64,000 nt of DNA, taken from the NCBI GenBank assembly GCA_025667525.1, contig CM046879.1, forward strand, positions 385,353,039 through 385,417,038, written 5' to 3'. The notes under the pieces were generated by a model that did not search any database, was not told the origin of the DNA, and saw nothing but the letters and a program-made list of their open reading frames with translations. The translations under genes were made by a program, and so were the position numbers. This stretch comes from Glebionis coronaria (taxonomy: Eukaryota > Streptophyta > Magnoliopsida > Asterales > Asteraceae). How positions within the stretch are numbered: the stretch's first letter is position 1; each line of letters opens with the position of its first letter. This document shows positions 34,065 through 51,931 of the stretch, piece after piece.

Positions 34065-36004
34065 GAATGGTATAAGAGACAATGGTTATAGTGAATTAGG
34101 TTGCCTAGTCGCGTAGCCTAGTCTATAGCTTAAGGGTCCCTGCATATAGGCGTCATAGGGGTTTGTGTGCATTTTATAATAATTGATGTGTTTGGATGTT
34201 ATTTTGCGATATTTTTTATGTTATGAACTACCATGGTTCATACTTAACTACATGTTATTTTCTTTACGAGTTTTGACTAGTGCGGGTTGAACCATGGTCG
34301 TATACGCTAGTCATTGTTGGATTTCGTTTAATTACGTTTTCATGTTCTTTATACATTTTGAATTTTTTCTACGGTGGTTCAGTTGGATTACGAGTTTATT
34401 TGTTTCATGCATTGGCTATGTTATTTTAATACATGTGATTTTGGACCTTATGTTATGTTGTGGATTATGTGCTTATATGAGTTGTAGGATATGAGCTTAT
34501 TTGAGCTGGTAGACTGATGTGTTATGTGTAGTATTAATTCTTATAAGTGTCATCATATGAGGGAGTGCATTAGTGAAAGGGGACTGGTATAAGTATGGTG
34601 GCCAACATAGTTATACAAGTACCACAACATCGATGGATTCCTAAGTATGGTTGCATGAAAGAGGGTTAATACATGCTTGTATAGTATATGTTGGATGGAT
34701 TTGAGTGTATGTATGCATATGCCTATATATGTATAATTCCATTCTACTTATCGGTTTTATTCTTGGGATGGTTTGCTAGCTCGTTCCTCTTCGAGATGTT
34801 TAACTTCCATAGTAGTACATTTATCGAGTTCTCATTTCATGTGTTCTTTTGTACGGTACTTTTGGCGTGAAGGCTTTTGAGATGGTGGAGATTTCTTTTT
34901 GGGGTAACGATATTTTTTGTTTTGAGTCTTACATGGTAAAAAATAAAACTTGTAAATAGTAAAATAAAAATAGTTGTTGGTAGTCGATAAAATGAGGGTA
35001 AAGTGTAGAAAGCGTGTTTGAAATAAGGTGGAATATATATTTTTTTAACATATAAGTATGGCTTGTTTATTTTAAAAAAACTAAAATTGGTTTTGATCAC
35101 CTAAAGCTAATGATCTTTAGTTAAATTCTTGTTCTTATTTAATTGAATATGTTAAAATCATGTAATTACTTATATGATGGGTAAGGGTTTCAAATTTTCC
35201 GGAATTAAAATAAATTAGGTCTTGAATTTGGTAATTAATGAGGGGTTTTAGGGTTTAAAATCATTTTTTTGGGTGTAAATCGGAGTAGGCAGAAACTTTC
35301 GCTAAACTGTCAAAATTTGTCGCTAAACTGTCAGAAACTGTCGATAATGTCTGGGCAGAATTTAAGGTAAAATCGTTTTGGTTATAACTTATTCGTTTTT
35401 AAAGCTTTTTGGGTCATTCAAAAGCCTAAAATTATGTACTCAGAACGTACTTTTTAAATATTCAGAATATTTAGCAAATGGAGGTCAGTAGCTAAGTCTA
35501 ACTAATTGTACAAGTGTCGAGTTCAAGGTTAATTTTCAGACAATATGGTTTAAACTTATGTTTTGGGTATTTTGGGTTAATGAATACTTGGAGGGTTAAC
35601 ATAGAGATGAGTTGGGGTAGAATTTGAGATTTATTTAGACCTTAGAGCACATGGTTATATCTTGATGAGTTTTGATTTATGGTATTTATGAGTAAGACTA
35701 AAATCGGGGTGACAGTTTTAAACCCGTCGAGTTATGTGATGGCTCCTAACTTGGTTTCAAGAAAGTTCTTGTTTGATGAGTTGTGAGATTTAGTTAGGTT
35801 GGTTACATAACTTTATGGTTTTAATACTTTTCCTCGCGGAAGGTTATGGCTCATGTGTTGTTGGTTGAGATTATTTTAGTATAAACTGAGTTCACGTTTG
35901 AACGTGATGGTTTTATCAAGGATATGTATCCTCGTTTGTTTGCTGAGAATAAGTTTGAGTTTGGGAGTAAATCTTGGGACGAGATTTCTATTAGGAGGGA
36001 GTGA
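34065..36004 (+). other. LardE internal region, no coding sequence
   Basis: 1.94 kb. A primer-site-like TGGTATAAGAGAC lies at 34068-34080 (tRNA-Met type with mismatches), and a purine tract AGGAGGGAG at 35993-36001 abuts the right LTR. The open frames inside are short, T-rich and hydrophobic by composition, with no retroviral motif. About 35160-35400 has blocks of the same flavour as the LTR around 32270-32420 (repeated CTGTC words), possibly an old diverged duplication. Confidence 0.75.
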
Positions 36005-38591
36005 TGTGACAACCCTAGATTTTGGATTTGTCACTTTTTACTGTTTGACTTTGATTATGTGCTTAGTGTGCGTATACGAGCATTCTGTTTATATTTGAGC
36101 CTTGGATTGGATGTTAGTCTTCGTTCGTGTATTGCGTGGTGCATTATAAAATGATATGATGGGGTTAGTTCATGCTCATTTGTTCACTTAGATGTAACTA
36201 TGATAGAATGCGGTGCTATTTTAGGATTTTATGTGTACGTATAAGTATTATAGTAAATCGTATTTTTACGATTTAGGGTTTAGCGTTTAGAGGTCTTGGA
36301 TGAGGTATTTAGTCACGGGAATAATTTACGGGATGGTTTTAAGTCATTTAGGACTTAGTTATAAAGTTTATTTCATATTTTAAGAATTTTCATAAAACTG
36401 TATATTTTTCGTATTTTACGGTAACCGCGTAAAATTTGACTAGTTAAAAGGTTTAGGTGTAAATAAATTAATTAAGGGATTAATAAAATAAATAAAATAT
36501 AAATTTAAATAAGGAATAATATAATAAAAACGAAATAAATAAATAAAGAAAAAAAATATTATTTTTGGTAAAAAAACTAAAAAGGACGGTGGAAAAAGAA
36601 AAAGGAAAAAAGGAAAGTGTTATATGTATTGGGTTAGGATTCTCATTGTTTTAGTATAAAAACAAATCAAAACACATTATTTTCTCCAATTTTATTTTTG
36701 GTCGATGGTTTCTACAAGTTTTTAGGGTTTCATAAAATTTTTCTTGATTCAAGGTATGTGATCAATTTAACTTTAACTTAATTCATGTTTTTATTACATA
36801 ATCATGATTGTAATGTTAATTAACCATCATTGACATGACTAGGGTTTCATTAATTTTCTGGAAAAAATAGTAATTAAGATCTATTAATGATATTAGGGTT
36901 CTTGTTTAATAATTTAGGGGTAATTAATGATGTTTAGAGGGTTAGTGCATAAAGGCGTAAAACAGTCTGATTTAAGGCTGTCTTGTGTCGACTGTTTCGG
37001 GCAGTAGGTAGCACCTTTGGTCGAGTTTTTTTTTAAATTAATTTCAGAGAGTCTACTTTTCAAAAATGTAAGGTTGGTTGAAAATGGAGTTCGGGAAGGT
37101 CGTCAAACAATTTTTACAAAAACAGTGCGCTGTTCAGGAATAAATTTGGATTTCGGAAATTTGAGTCAAAATCTAACCAAACGAATGAGATAGCCAAATA
37201 TTTTTTATTTGGGAACTCTTTATAATGTATATAAAAGGACTGGAGGTTTTCAATAAAAGTTATGGTGTTTAGGTCGGCCTTTTGGTGTCGAACATTTAGC
37301 ATGTACGGAAAATCAGCTTTGGTGAAAACGGCTTTTGGTGTAGAGACTAAACGGAAGGGTTAAATGCGTAAGTAGGAAGTTAAATTGGTTTTTGGAGTTC
37401 TTAGATCATATAAAAACATAAATCCAGTAGGGTAGGAGCCAAGTGTGGTGTTAAGTTCACTTCATGTGATCGTTTAGTGACTAGTAAACCGTACCGGGGA
37501 AAAACTGGAATTTTACGTATAGAATAGCTTGTAGTGGAAGAACTAGATAGTGGGGATTGGGGGATTAGATTAATCTCCATGATTGTTACTTAACTTGGGT
37601 GTTAATACCTGAGCTAAGGGTGTCGTGTATGATTTTATAGGTTTGCAAGAGTGCTACCTTGCTGTGCTATCAGGTGAGTTCATAGTCCCATTTTGCTACG
37701 TTTTTAAATGTTTTTCCAGTATGGGATGGAGATGACACTTTCAATGTTCTTTAACATGATTTAGTACTATGTTTTAAAATGTGTGGACATAAATGTGATA
37801 TTGTGTGACTTGCGTGCTTATGTATTCTCATATGGGCTTTGATATGTGTTATGATATGTGAATCTTGTTTGTGTTATGATTGGGATTGGTACATAGATGT
37901 ATGGGCGTCTATGGGACCAGTTGTGATGTGTGTGGAGCGTGGGGCACGATCCGTCCTGAGTTCTTGGTTCGGGGGACACGATCCGTCCTGAGTACTTGTG
38001 CATCGTCTCTTTGGAGGCAAGATATCTCGACGGGGATATAGTTCATCTTCCACAGGTGGTGTGGGAAAGATCCGGATAGTGTGGTCTGTTTTCTTGTGTG
38101 TGTGACGGGATACTTCTTGATTGTTATAGTGTACTTTGTGAATTTTAGATGTGATTGGTACAGCGAATGTCAAGGTTTCTTATGATGTTCTAGATAACTT
38201 AAACCTATGTTCTCACCAACTTTATGTTGACAGATTTTAGTGTCATTTTTAGGTGAGGTAGTTATGAAGGATGGTGTTAGAAGTGGCTAGAGTTTAGAGG
38301 CTTCTAGGATTTCATTAGGAGGAATCCCTTTCCTCTTAGATTTTATTTTGTCTTTTGATTTAGTAAATTGTTTGATACCTGTATGTTTGATGTGTGTTAT
38401 TTGAATGTCTTTGGTAAGAGGTAGGCCTGTTACCTACTTCCCTAGATGCCTACATTATTTGAGATATTGTCATGACATTGTGTCACCTTTTTATGACATT
38501 TCTATTTCATTTAGTTAACTCTATAGACACGCTATTGTTGTGATGATATCCATACGTCGCGCCCCATATTCCGCCATGGTGGGGTGTGACA
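36005..38591 (+). repeat. LardE 3' LTR
   Basis: 2587 bp. It differs from the left copy mainly by a deletion of about 80-90 bases after GTACAGCGAATGTC (near 38160; the left copy keeps the sequence at about 33545-33640), a small insertion near 37770, and scattered substitutions. Confidence 0.94.
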
Positions 38592-38726
38592 TAGAAGCTA
38601 AATAACTTTTCAAATCGTACAACCTTATTTATTGCAGATAAATTTATTAGCAAGAGATGGGAGAATAGGCTTATAATCAACTCACATAAATTTACGAAAG
38701 AATACCAAACTTATAATTGACTCTAT
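38592..38726 (-). other. AthB 3' noncoding region, piece 2
   Basis: 135 bases between the right LardE duplication (TAGAA, 38592-38596) and the left GypF duplication (TCTAT, 38722-38726). The sequence matches AthC around 59320-59460 on the opposite strand, confirming it as the middle of one Athila noncoding region. Confidence 0.9.
38722..38726. repeat. GypF target-site duplication, left copy (TCTAT)
   Basis: TCTAT before the LTR start TGTAACACCCCC; the matching copy is at 51000-51004. Confidence 0.92.
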
Positions 38727-41700
38727 TGTAACACCCCCAAATTTACACAATTCAATACAGCGAAAGACTCGATGGTGTTACGGGATAGCACATTACTCAC
38801 ATCATAGACAACGCTTGAAAATCGCGTCGTTTAATAATAAATCATTTCCATTCATAAATATCAAATTTACATAGGTCCCAAGTCATATTATTTCATACAA
38901 TTTTTACAAAACATTTGAATGGAAATTGTTATTTAAGTGCGGGCCATGAATTCTTGTCGTCTTCCCGAGAATTACCTTCAAGTAACTGAGACAAAACATG
39001 TTAAAAGAAAAGGTCAGCGATAACGCCGAGTGAATTCATAGAGTTTAATAAAATCCATCATTATAACATCGGTATAAAATTATTACAGAAAATCATTTTT
39101 GTACAAATCATTGTAATAGGCCATAAAATAGCCAGTCATTTTATACAAATCCTTATCAAAAATTGTAATATAGGCATTTGCCTTCAAAATCATTAAACGA
39201 GCCAATGTCGTAAAAACATCATACAATACGTCTTATGACGTTGTATAAAGTTAAATAAAACCGTTATATGAATATGGTTATGTAAAACAAAAACACGAAC
39301 ATAAAATCAATAATAAGACCCTGTATTGCTAGTCAGGCAATATATCGTAATTCAATGCATAAAACAGTATTTTCGTTATTTTTGGATTATTATAAGCCGC
39401 ATGACATTGTTACCTTACTACAACAAACAACGGGTAGCTAGCCCGAAACTCAATTTTCCCATCTAAATTAGCGTGTCGTCACAATAATCACGCTTGTATA
39501 AATCTTCTCATACATAAATTCGCTTACCAATCAATATGGCACGACGGGGATCAACCGTAAAGGCACGAACTGGGGTGATCGTCCCTAAATAGTACTATTA
39601 TATGCATAAGCGTCTACCAAATCCCGGTAGTTCACAATTCATGCTAATGGGACTTTTAGTGACATAACCTAACTTTAATAATCCATTTCATTTCATCTAT
39701 CGGGTCATTTAATCATTCATCGGGTCATACAATCATTCGGGTCCAAATCGATAAACAAACAATCGGGACAAATGGTGTCCTATTTTAGTAAAACTAACAT
39801 GTTATCTCCCTCGCGGGTTTATAAAATATTTCATAAAAACATTTAAAAGAGTGCGAGGCTATGAACTCACGTTGATGTGGGAAAGCGGGTTATCGGCAAT
39901 TCGGACGTACGGTACGTGCTTCAATCACGGAAACCTAGACAAATAATACTCGTCTTAGACTCTTGTCCAATGACTTTATAAAAATAAAAATTATGTATAC
40001 ATATGATGATTTTATATATATGATGATCAAGTGGGTTTATATATTCTCATTTACTCATTTTAGTGATATGTGTTGGAAATTTTCAAGACTAGTTATACTA
40101 GTTCAACTTGTTTACATTTTGAGACCCAATGGGCCCATTACAAGCCCAATATATTATATTAGCCCAATTATAATTTTAATATCAGTATTATACTTTATAT
40201 GTTGGGCCCAAATGGGTTAAGCCCAAAAAATAAGTTTATAAGTGTTTTACTAACTAGTCGGATTTATTGTCCATTAAGGCTACTTTGGCCCGTTAATGTC
40301 TATATGTTGTAAAGTTCGTGTTTTATTGGTTTTTGCTTGTTATATATGTTCATACATCAGTATGTGACTTTTAAAAACTTTACATTAGACGGGTTTGATC
40401 GTCTAAGTTTTAATTGGCGAAAAACATTAATTTTACGGTAATAGCCGAAAAAGTCGTAAAAATCATGTTTATAGTTTTATAACTTATAAAACTTATCAAA
40501 CTACCATTTTTATAAAATGTCCATTTATTTATCCTTATACATATTTATATAAATTTATTATATAAGTTAGTGGGTTTTAATTTACATTTTATACTATTTT
40601 TATTTGAGTGCTTATATAATACTATTATACTTTAATTTCCCAAAATCTGATTTTTTACTTTCACTTTCATCATTTTTACCATATCTTGAGTTCTACAAGG
40701 AGATAGAAGCTCATTTTTGGACACCATAAAATACATGATATGTGCTACAATTAACTTAGATATAGATACTGCTCAATCCAACCCTAAATATCCCTAACAG
40801 TCCGTCGAAAACTGACTATTCAGATTGGTACTCTAAACTTGTTTTGATCATATCTCACTCATTATAATGATTACATTGCATGGCCAACTCTCACATGTGT
40901 TCAAGACTCATAGCTTACTGTATATTAATTTATCCAAACCATTTATCAGTTTATCATAAGATTCTTTACTGTTTTATACAGCCATCATTTTTAAGCATGA
41001 TTTCACCTTGTTACCTATGGTTTTTCATCTCTTTAATCATATTTATCAATACTTGATCCCCACACAACATTTTTATAATCATATATTCATCATATACATA
41101 TACAATAAGAAAGAAAATACATGATTACATAATCAAAATAACAAGAGGATGTGGAGAACAATCTTTATACCACCAAGATGATGTAGGTTGTGATTAAGAC
41201 ATGGATTTTGATGGAAGAACTTGTGGTAGATCAACACCAATCTTCATGGCCACCAATGCTTGTAAACTTCATGTAGAAATCAGCCCTTACTTCACTTGAA
41301 AACTTCTTTTTTAAATGTTAAAACTTGCACCAATCTTCATCTCTTTTGAAGGAGATTAACATATGTAAGTTATAACAATAGTTTGTGGTTAAAATTGTAT
41401 GATGATGAGGTTTAAGGGTGAAGGATGGACGACACAAAGAGGGAAAGATGGGAGGATTTTGAGTTGTTTTGCATGTTGAATAATGGAAGAATGGTTTTAG
41501 TTGCTAGTTTTGTGGTTTAGGTAGAAAGTTTAGCTTACTTTGTAAGCTTAGCTTACAAGTGTAAGCATTTAGCTACATTTTGCCACATCTTGTGATGTGG
41601 TGGCACACTTTGGCCGTCCCATGCTAGTGGGGTGGGGCAAGATTTATCTTGTCCTATCCCACTAATTTACGGGTATTCCTTGATTCTAGTTTCCTCGATT

Positions 41701-42163
41701 TGCGTGCCCTCGGGTCGTTTTACGAAAAACGTTTTTTATAAATTATGAATCAACGGCACAAAAAGAATCCAATAAAAATTGTCTCATTAAAAACGGAGTT
41801 CGAAAACGTAAATACGTAATCCTAAGGTTTCCGGTTTAGTCGTAAAGGACGTTAAAATTTAATTGCAAGTCCTAATCTCTTCTCGTAAATTTGTGAGTTT
41901 ATGAACCAACACAAATTTAAAATCTCAAAATAATATTCACGGACAAATTTATTTCCTGAAATGTCGGACTGTCACCAAAACGGTGTATGTAAACGTAAGC
42001 ACGTAACGTAGAATCCTTCGGTTTAGACGTAGTCGATGCTACTTCCTGACGTAAATCTATATTTCTTCCCAAAAATAAGTGAGTTCATAATATAACATTG
42101 AAATAATGTTTTTAAATAATACTTGAGAATAAAATATCAACCGTAAATTGACAGATTGTTACA
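38727..42163 (-). repeat. GypF 3' LTR (left copy)
   Basis: 3437 bp. It keeps two segments missing from the right copy (about 39190-39350 and about 40270-40335). It contains GGGCCC/GCCCAAT-rich sequence near 40110-40150. Confidence 0.92.
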
Positions 42164-42178
42164 GCATTTACCCCTAAA
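42164..42178 (-). other. GypF polypurine tract
   Basis: The minus strand reads TTTAGGGGTAAATGC directly before the 3' LTR. It is weaker than the TekG tract. Confidence 0.6.
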
Positions 42179-47767
<5,589 letters not shown>

Positions 47768-47779
47768 GCTCTCGTACCA
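47768..47779 (-). other. GypF primer-binding-site-like sequence
   Basis: The minus strand reads TGGTACGAGAGC, close to the tRNA-Met type TGGTATCAGAGC, three bases from the right LTR. Confidence 0.7.
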
Positions 47780-47782
47780 AAC

Positions 47783-50700
47783 TGTAACACCCCCAAATTT
47801 ACACAATTCAATACAGCGGAAGACTCGATGGTGTTACGGGATAGCACATTACTCACATCATAGACAACGCTTGAAAATCACGTCGTTTAATAATAAAGTA
47901 TTTCCATTCATAAATATCAAATTTACATAGGTCCCAAGTCATATTATTTCATACAATTTTTACAAACATTTGAATGGAAATTGTTATTTAAGTGCAGGCC
48001 ATGAATTCTTGTCGTCTTCCCCAGAATTACCTTCAAATACCTGAGACAAAACATGTTAAAAGAAAAGGTCAGCGATAACGCCGAGTGAATTCATAGAGTT
48101 TAATAAAATCCATCAATATAACATCGGTATAAAATTATTACCAAAAATCATTTTTGTACATATCATTGTAATAGGCCATAAAATAGCCAAAGTCATTTTA
48201 TACAAATCCTTATCAAAAATCGTAATATAGGCATTTGCCTTCAAAATCATTATACGAGCCGCATGACATTGTTACCTTATTACATAAAGCAGTATTTTCG
48301 TTATTTTTGGATTATTATAAGCCGCATGACATTGTTACCTTATTACAACAAACAATGGGTAGCTAGCCCGAAACTCAATTTGCCCATCTATATTAGCGTG
48401 TCGTCACAATAATCACGCTTGTGTAAATCTTCTCATACATAAATTCGCTTACCAATCAATGTGGCATGACGGGGATCAACCGTCAAGGCGCGAACTGTGG
48501 TGATCGTCCCCAAATAGTACTATTATATGCATAAGCGTCTACCAAATCCCGGTAGTTCACAATTCATGCTAATGGAACTTTTAGTGACATAACCTAACTT
48601 TAATAATCCATTTCATTTCATCTATCGGGTCATTTAATCATTCATTTGGTCATACAATCATTCGGGTCCAAATCGATAAACAAACAATCGGGACAAATGG
48701 TGTCCTATTTTAGTAAAACTAACATGTTATCTCCCTCGCGAGTTTATAAAATATTTCATAAAAACATTTAAAAGAGTGCGAGGCTATGAACTCACGTTGA
48801 TGTGGGAAAGCGGGTTATCAGTAATTCGGACGTACGGTACGTGCTTCAATCACGGAAACCTAGACAAATAACACTCGTCTTAGACTCTTGTCCATCAACT
48901 TTATCAAAATAACAATTATGTATACATATGATGATTTTATATATATGATGATCAAGTGGGTTTATATATTCTCATTTACTCATTTTAGTGTTATGTGTTG
49001 GAAATTTTCAAGACTAGTTATACTAGTTCAACTTGTTTACATTTTGAGGCCCAGTGGGCCCATTACAAGCCCAATATATTATATTAGCCCAATTATAATT
49101 TTATTATCAGTATTATACTTTATATGTTGGGCCCAAATGGGTTAACCCAATAAATAAGTTTATAAGTGTTTTACTAACTAGTCGGGTTTATTGTTATATA
49201 TGTTTATACATCAGTATGTGACTTTTAAAAACTTTACATTAGACGGGTTTGTTCGTCTATGTTTTAATTGGCGAAAAACGTTAATTTTACGGTAATAGCC
49301 GAAAAAGTCGTAAATATCATGTTTATAGTTTTATAACTTATAATACTTATCAAACTACCATTTTTATAAAATGTCCATTTATTTATCCTTATACATATTT
49401 ATATAAATGTATTATATAAGTTAGTGGATTTTAATTCACATTTTATACTATTTTTATTTGAGTCCTTATATAATACTATTATACTTTAATTTCCCAAAAT
49501 CTGATTTTTACTTTCACTTTCACCATTGTTTCCATATCTTGAGTTCTACAAGTAGATAAAAGCTCATTTTGGACACCATAAACTACATGATATGTGCTAC
49601 AATTAACTTAGTTTTAGCTACTGCTCAATCCAACTCTAAATATCCCTAACAGTCCGTCCAAAACTGACTATTCAGATTGGTACTCTAAACTTGTTTTGAT
49701 CATATCTCACTCATTATAATGATTCCATTGCATGGCCAACTCTCACATGTGTACAAGACTCATAGCTTACTTTATATTAATTTATCCAAACCATTTTATC
49801 AGTTTATCATAAGATTCTTTACTGTTTTATACATCCATCATTTTTAAGCATGATTTCACATTGTTACCTATGGTTTTTCATCTCTTTAATCATATTTATC
49901 AACACTTGATCCCCATACAACATTTTTATCATCATATATTCATCATATACATATACAATAAGAAAGAAAATACATGATTACATAATCAATATAACAAGAG
50001 GATGGGGAGAACAATCTTTATACCACAAAGATGATGTAGGTTGTGATTAAGACATGGATTTTGATGGAAGAACTTGTGGTAGATCAACACCAATGCTTGT
50101 AAACTTCATGTAGAAATCAACCCTTACTTCACTTGAAAACTCCTTTTTGGATGTTAAAACTTGCACCAATCTTCATCTCTTTTGAAGGAGATTAACATAT
50201 GTAAGTTATAACAATAGTTTTTGGTTAAAATTGTATGATGATGATGTTTAAGGGTGAAGGTTGGACGACAAAAAGAGGGAAAGATGAGAGGATTTTGAGC
50301 TGTTTTGCATGTTGAATAATGGAAGAATGGTTTTAGTTGCTAGTTTTGTGGTTTAGGTAGAAAGTGTAGCTTACTTTGTAAGCTTAGCTTACAAGTGTAA
50401 GCATTTAGCTACATTTTGGCACATCTTGTGATGTGGTGGCACACTTTGGCCGTCCCATTCTAGTGATGTGGGGAAAGATTTATCTTGTCTCAACCCACTA
50501 ATTTACGGGTATTCCTTGATTCTAGTTTCCTCGATTTGCGTGCCCTCGGGTCGTTTTACGAAAAACGTTTTTTATAAATTATGAATCAACGGCACAAAAC
50601 GAATCCAATAAAAATTGTCTCATCAAAAACGAAGTTCGAAAACGTAAAATACGTAATCCTAAGGTTTCCGGTTTAGTCGTAAAGGACGTTAAATTATAAT

Positions 50701-50999
50701 TGCAAGTCCTAATCTCTTCTCGTAAATTTGTGAGTTTATGAACCAACACAAATTTAAAATCTCAAAATAATATTCACGGGCAAATTTATTTCCTGAAATG
50801 TCGGACTGTCACCAAAACGGTGTATGTAAACGTAAGCACGTAACGTAGAATCCTCCGGTTTAGACGTAGTCGATGCTACTTCAAGACGTAAATCCAAATT
50901 TCTTCCCAAAAATAAGTGAGTTCATAATATAACTTAAAATAATGTTTTTAAATAATACTTTAGAATAAAATATCAACCATACATTGACGGATTGTCACA
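47783..50999 (-). repeat. GypF 5' LTR (right copy)
   Basis: 3217 bp. It differs from the left LTR by two deletions. One is filled with a second copy of a 27-base segment (48258-48284 repeats 48321-48347). The other is near 49187, bounded by a short TTG-type repeat. Confidence 0.92.
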
Positions 51000-51931
51000 T
51001 CTATCATCTCTCGTTCTCCACAATTTAAAATCTCAAGGAATGAGACTCGTGGATGCTTAGCCAATTAAATCAAAGTTTTGGGTTTTCGAGTCATCTATAG
51101 GATCTTGCAAATTCTTAGAATTTTTCAAGTTTAGAAATCACATTTTAAAGCTCCCTTGATAAACGACTCTCTAGGATCAATAATAGGAACTTGCGAAAAG
51201 TTCTTGTTCTTAACCCGTGAGTGTTAAGACGTTCACGTTTTAAAGTTCCCTACATAAAAGCCTAGCAAAACTTGACTTAAACACGTTAAGGATACTAGGT
51301 AGAGTAAACTTAGATAAGTAAACTCGGGTTGAGTCAAAATATTCACGAATTTGAAAAATTTAAAACCACTTTATTGAAATTTATTTTAGCAAGGAAAGAA
51401 AATAACCATAACGAAGGAAAATACAACAATACAACTAGGCCAAAATAGATAAAGAATTTTGAAAAATGTTGAAAAATCAAATTTTCCGGTTAAAATGAGG
51501 ACAAATTCATGGAAAAGACCACTTACTTCGATAGAAGTACCCCCTACACTTGATATAAGCATTGTCCTCAATGTTTAAGCATATGGGAGTAAACTCCCCT
51601 ACACTTATGACATTGTGCACTTTGTTTAAATCTTGCTAAGGAAAGGACAACTACAATGATTTCAATGTGAACATATAAGATATGAAATATTGAATCACGA
51701 TAGTTTAGGATAGAACCGGGAAGACGGGAGCACGGGATCACGGTTCGTCAAAAGTCATCGAGAATGGATCTTTGAAGCTTTAATCCCTGCAGAGAAGAAG
51801 AAACAAGACAACAAAAACATACGGGGCTCCCTCTACACTTATTATGAAAACGGTAAAGGATAGATCACGGGTTGCCTCTCGAGAAGCGCTTGTTTTTGAT
51901 AACCGAGTCACGAGCCTGACTCGACCCAAAA
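51000..51931 (-). other. AthB 3' noncoding region, piece 1
   Basis: It runs from the GypF duplication TCTAT (51000-51004) to the pol stop. On the minus strand it has AAACATTG-AGGA-CAATGCTT (about 51558-51577) and purine tracts of AAGTGTAGGG type on both sides. It is collinear with AthD 7393-8330 and AthC 58393-59310. No coding region. Confidence 0.85.
51869..51923 (-). other. AthB conserved post-pol hairpin and GAGGCAACCC motif
   Basis: The minus strand has CGAGTCAGGCTCGTGACTCG (51904-51923; perfect 7-bp arms, 6-base loop), eight bases after the pol stop, then AAGCGCTT and GAGGCAACCC. It is equivalent to 7401-7455 and 58410-58465. Confidence 0.82.

Larger units (their letters stand above)
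31405..38591 (+). mobile_element. LardE: coding-free LTR element (large retrotransposon derivative), gypsy-like
   Basis: 7187 bp: LTRs of 2660 and 2587 bp (TGTGACAACCC...GGGGTGTGACA), a 1.94-kb internal region with no recognisable gag or pol, a primer-site-like sequence after the left LTR, a purine tract before the right LTR, and the 5-bp duplication TAGAA. Termini and primer site resemble chromovirus-type gypsy elements, but without coding sequence the clade is inferred. It depends on an autonomous partner. Confidence 0.93.

Noticed and set aside
34294..36098. Small hydrophobic frames in the LardE internal region as possible genes
   Set aside because: T-rich composition gives runs of Phe, Leu, Ile and Val by chance; no start context, no motif, no conservation seen.
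40111..40150. GGGCCC/GCCCAAT cluster in the GypF LTR as site II-type promoter elements
   Set aside because: Such words are common in plant intergenic DNA, and their position relative to a transcription start is unknown.
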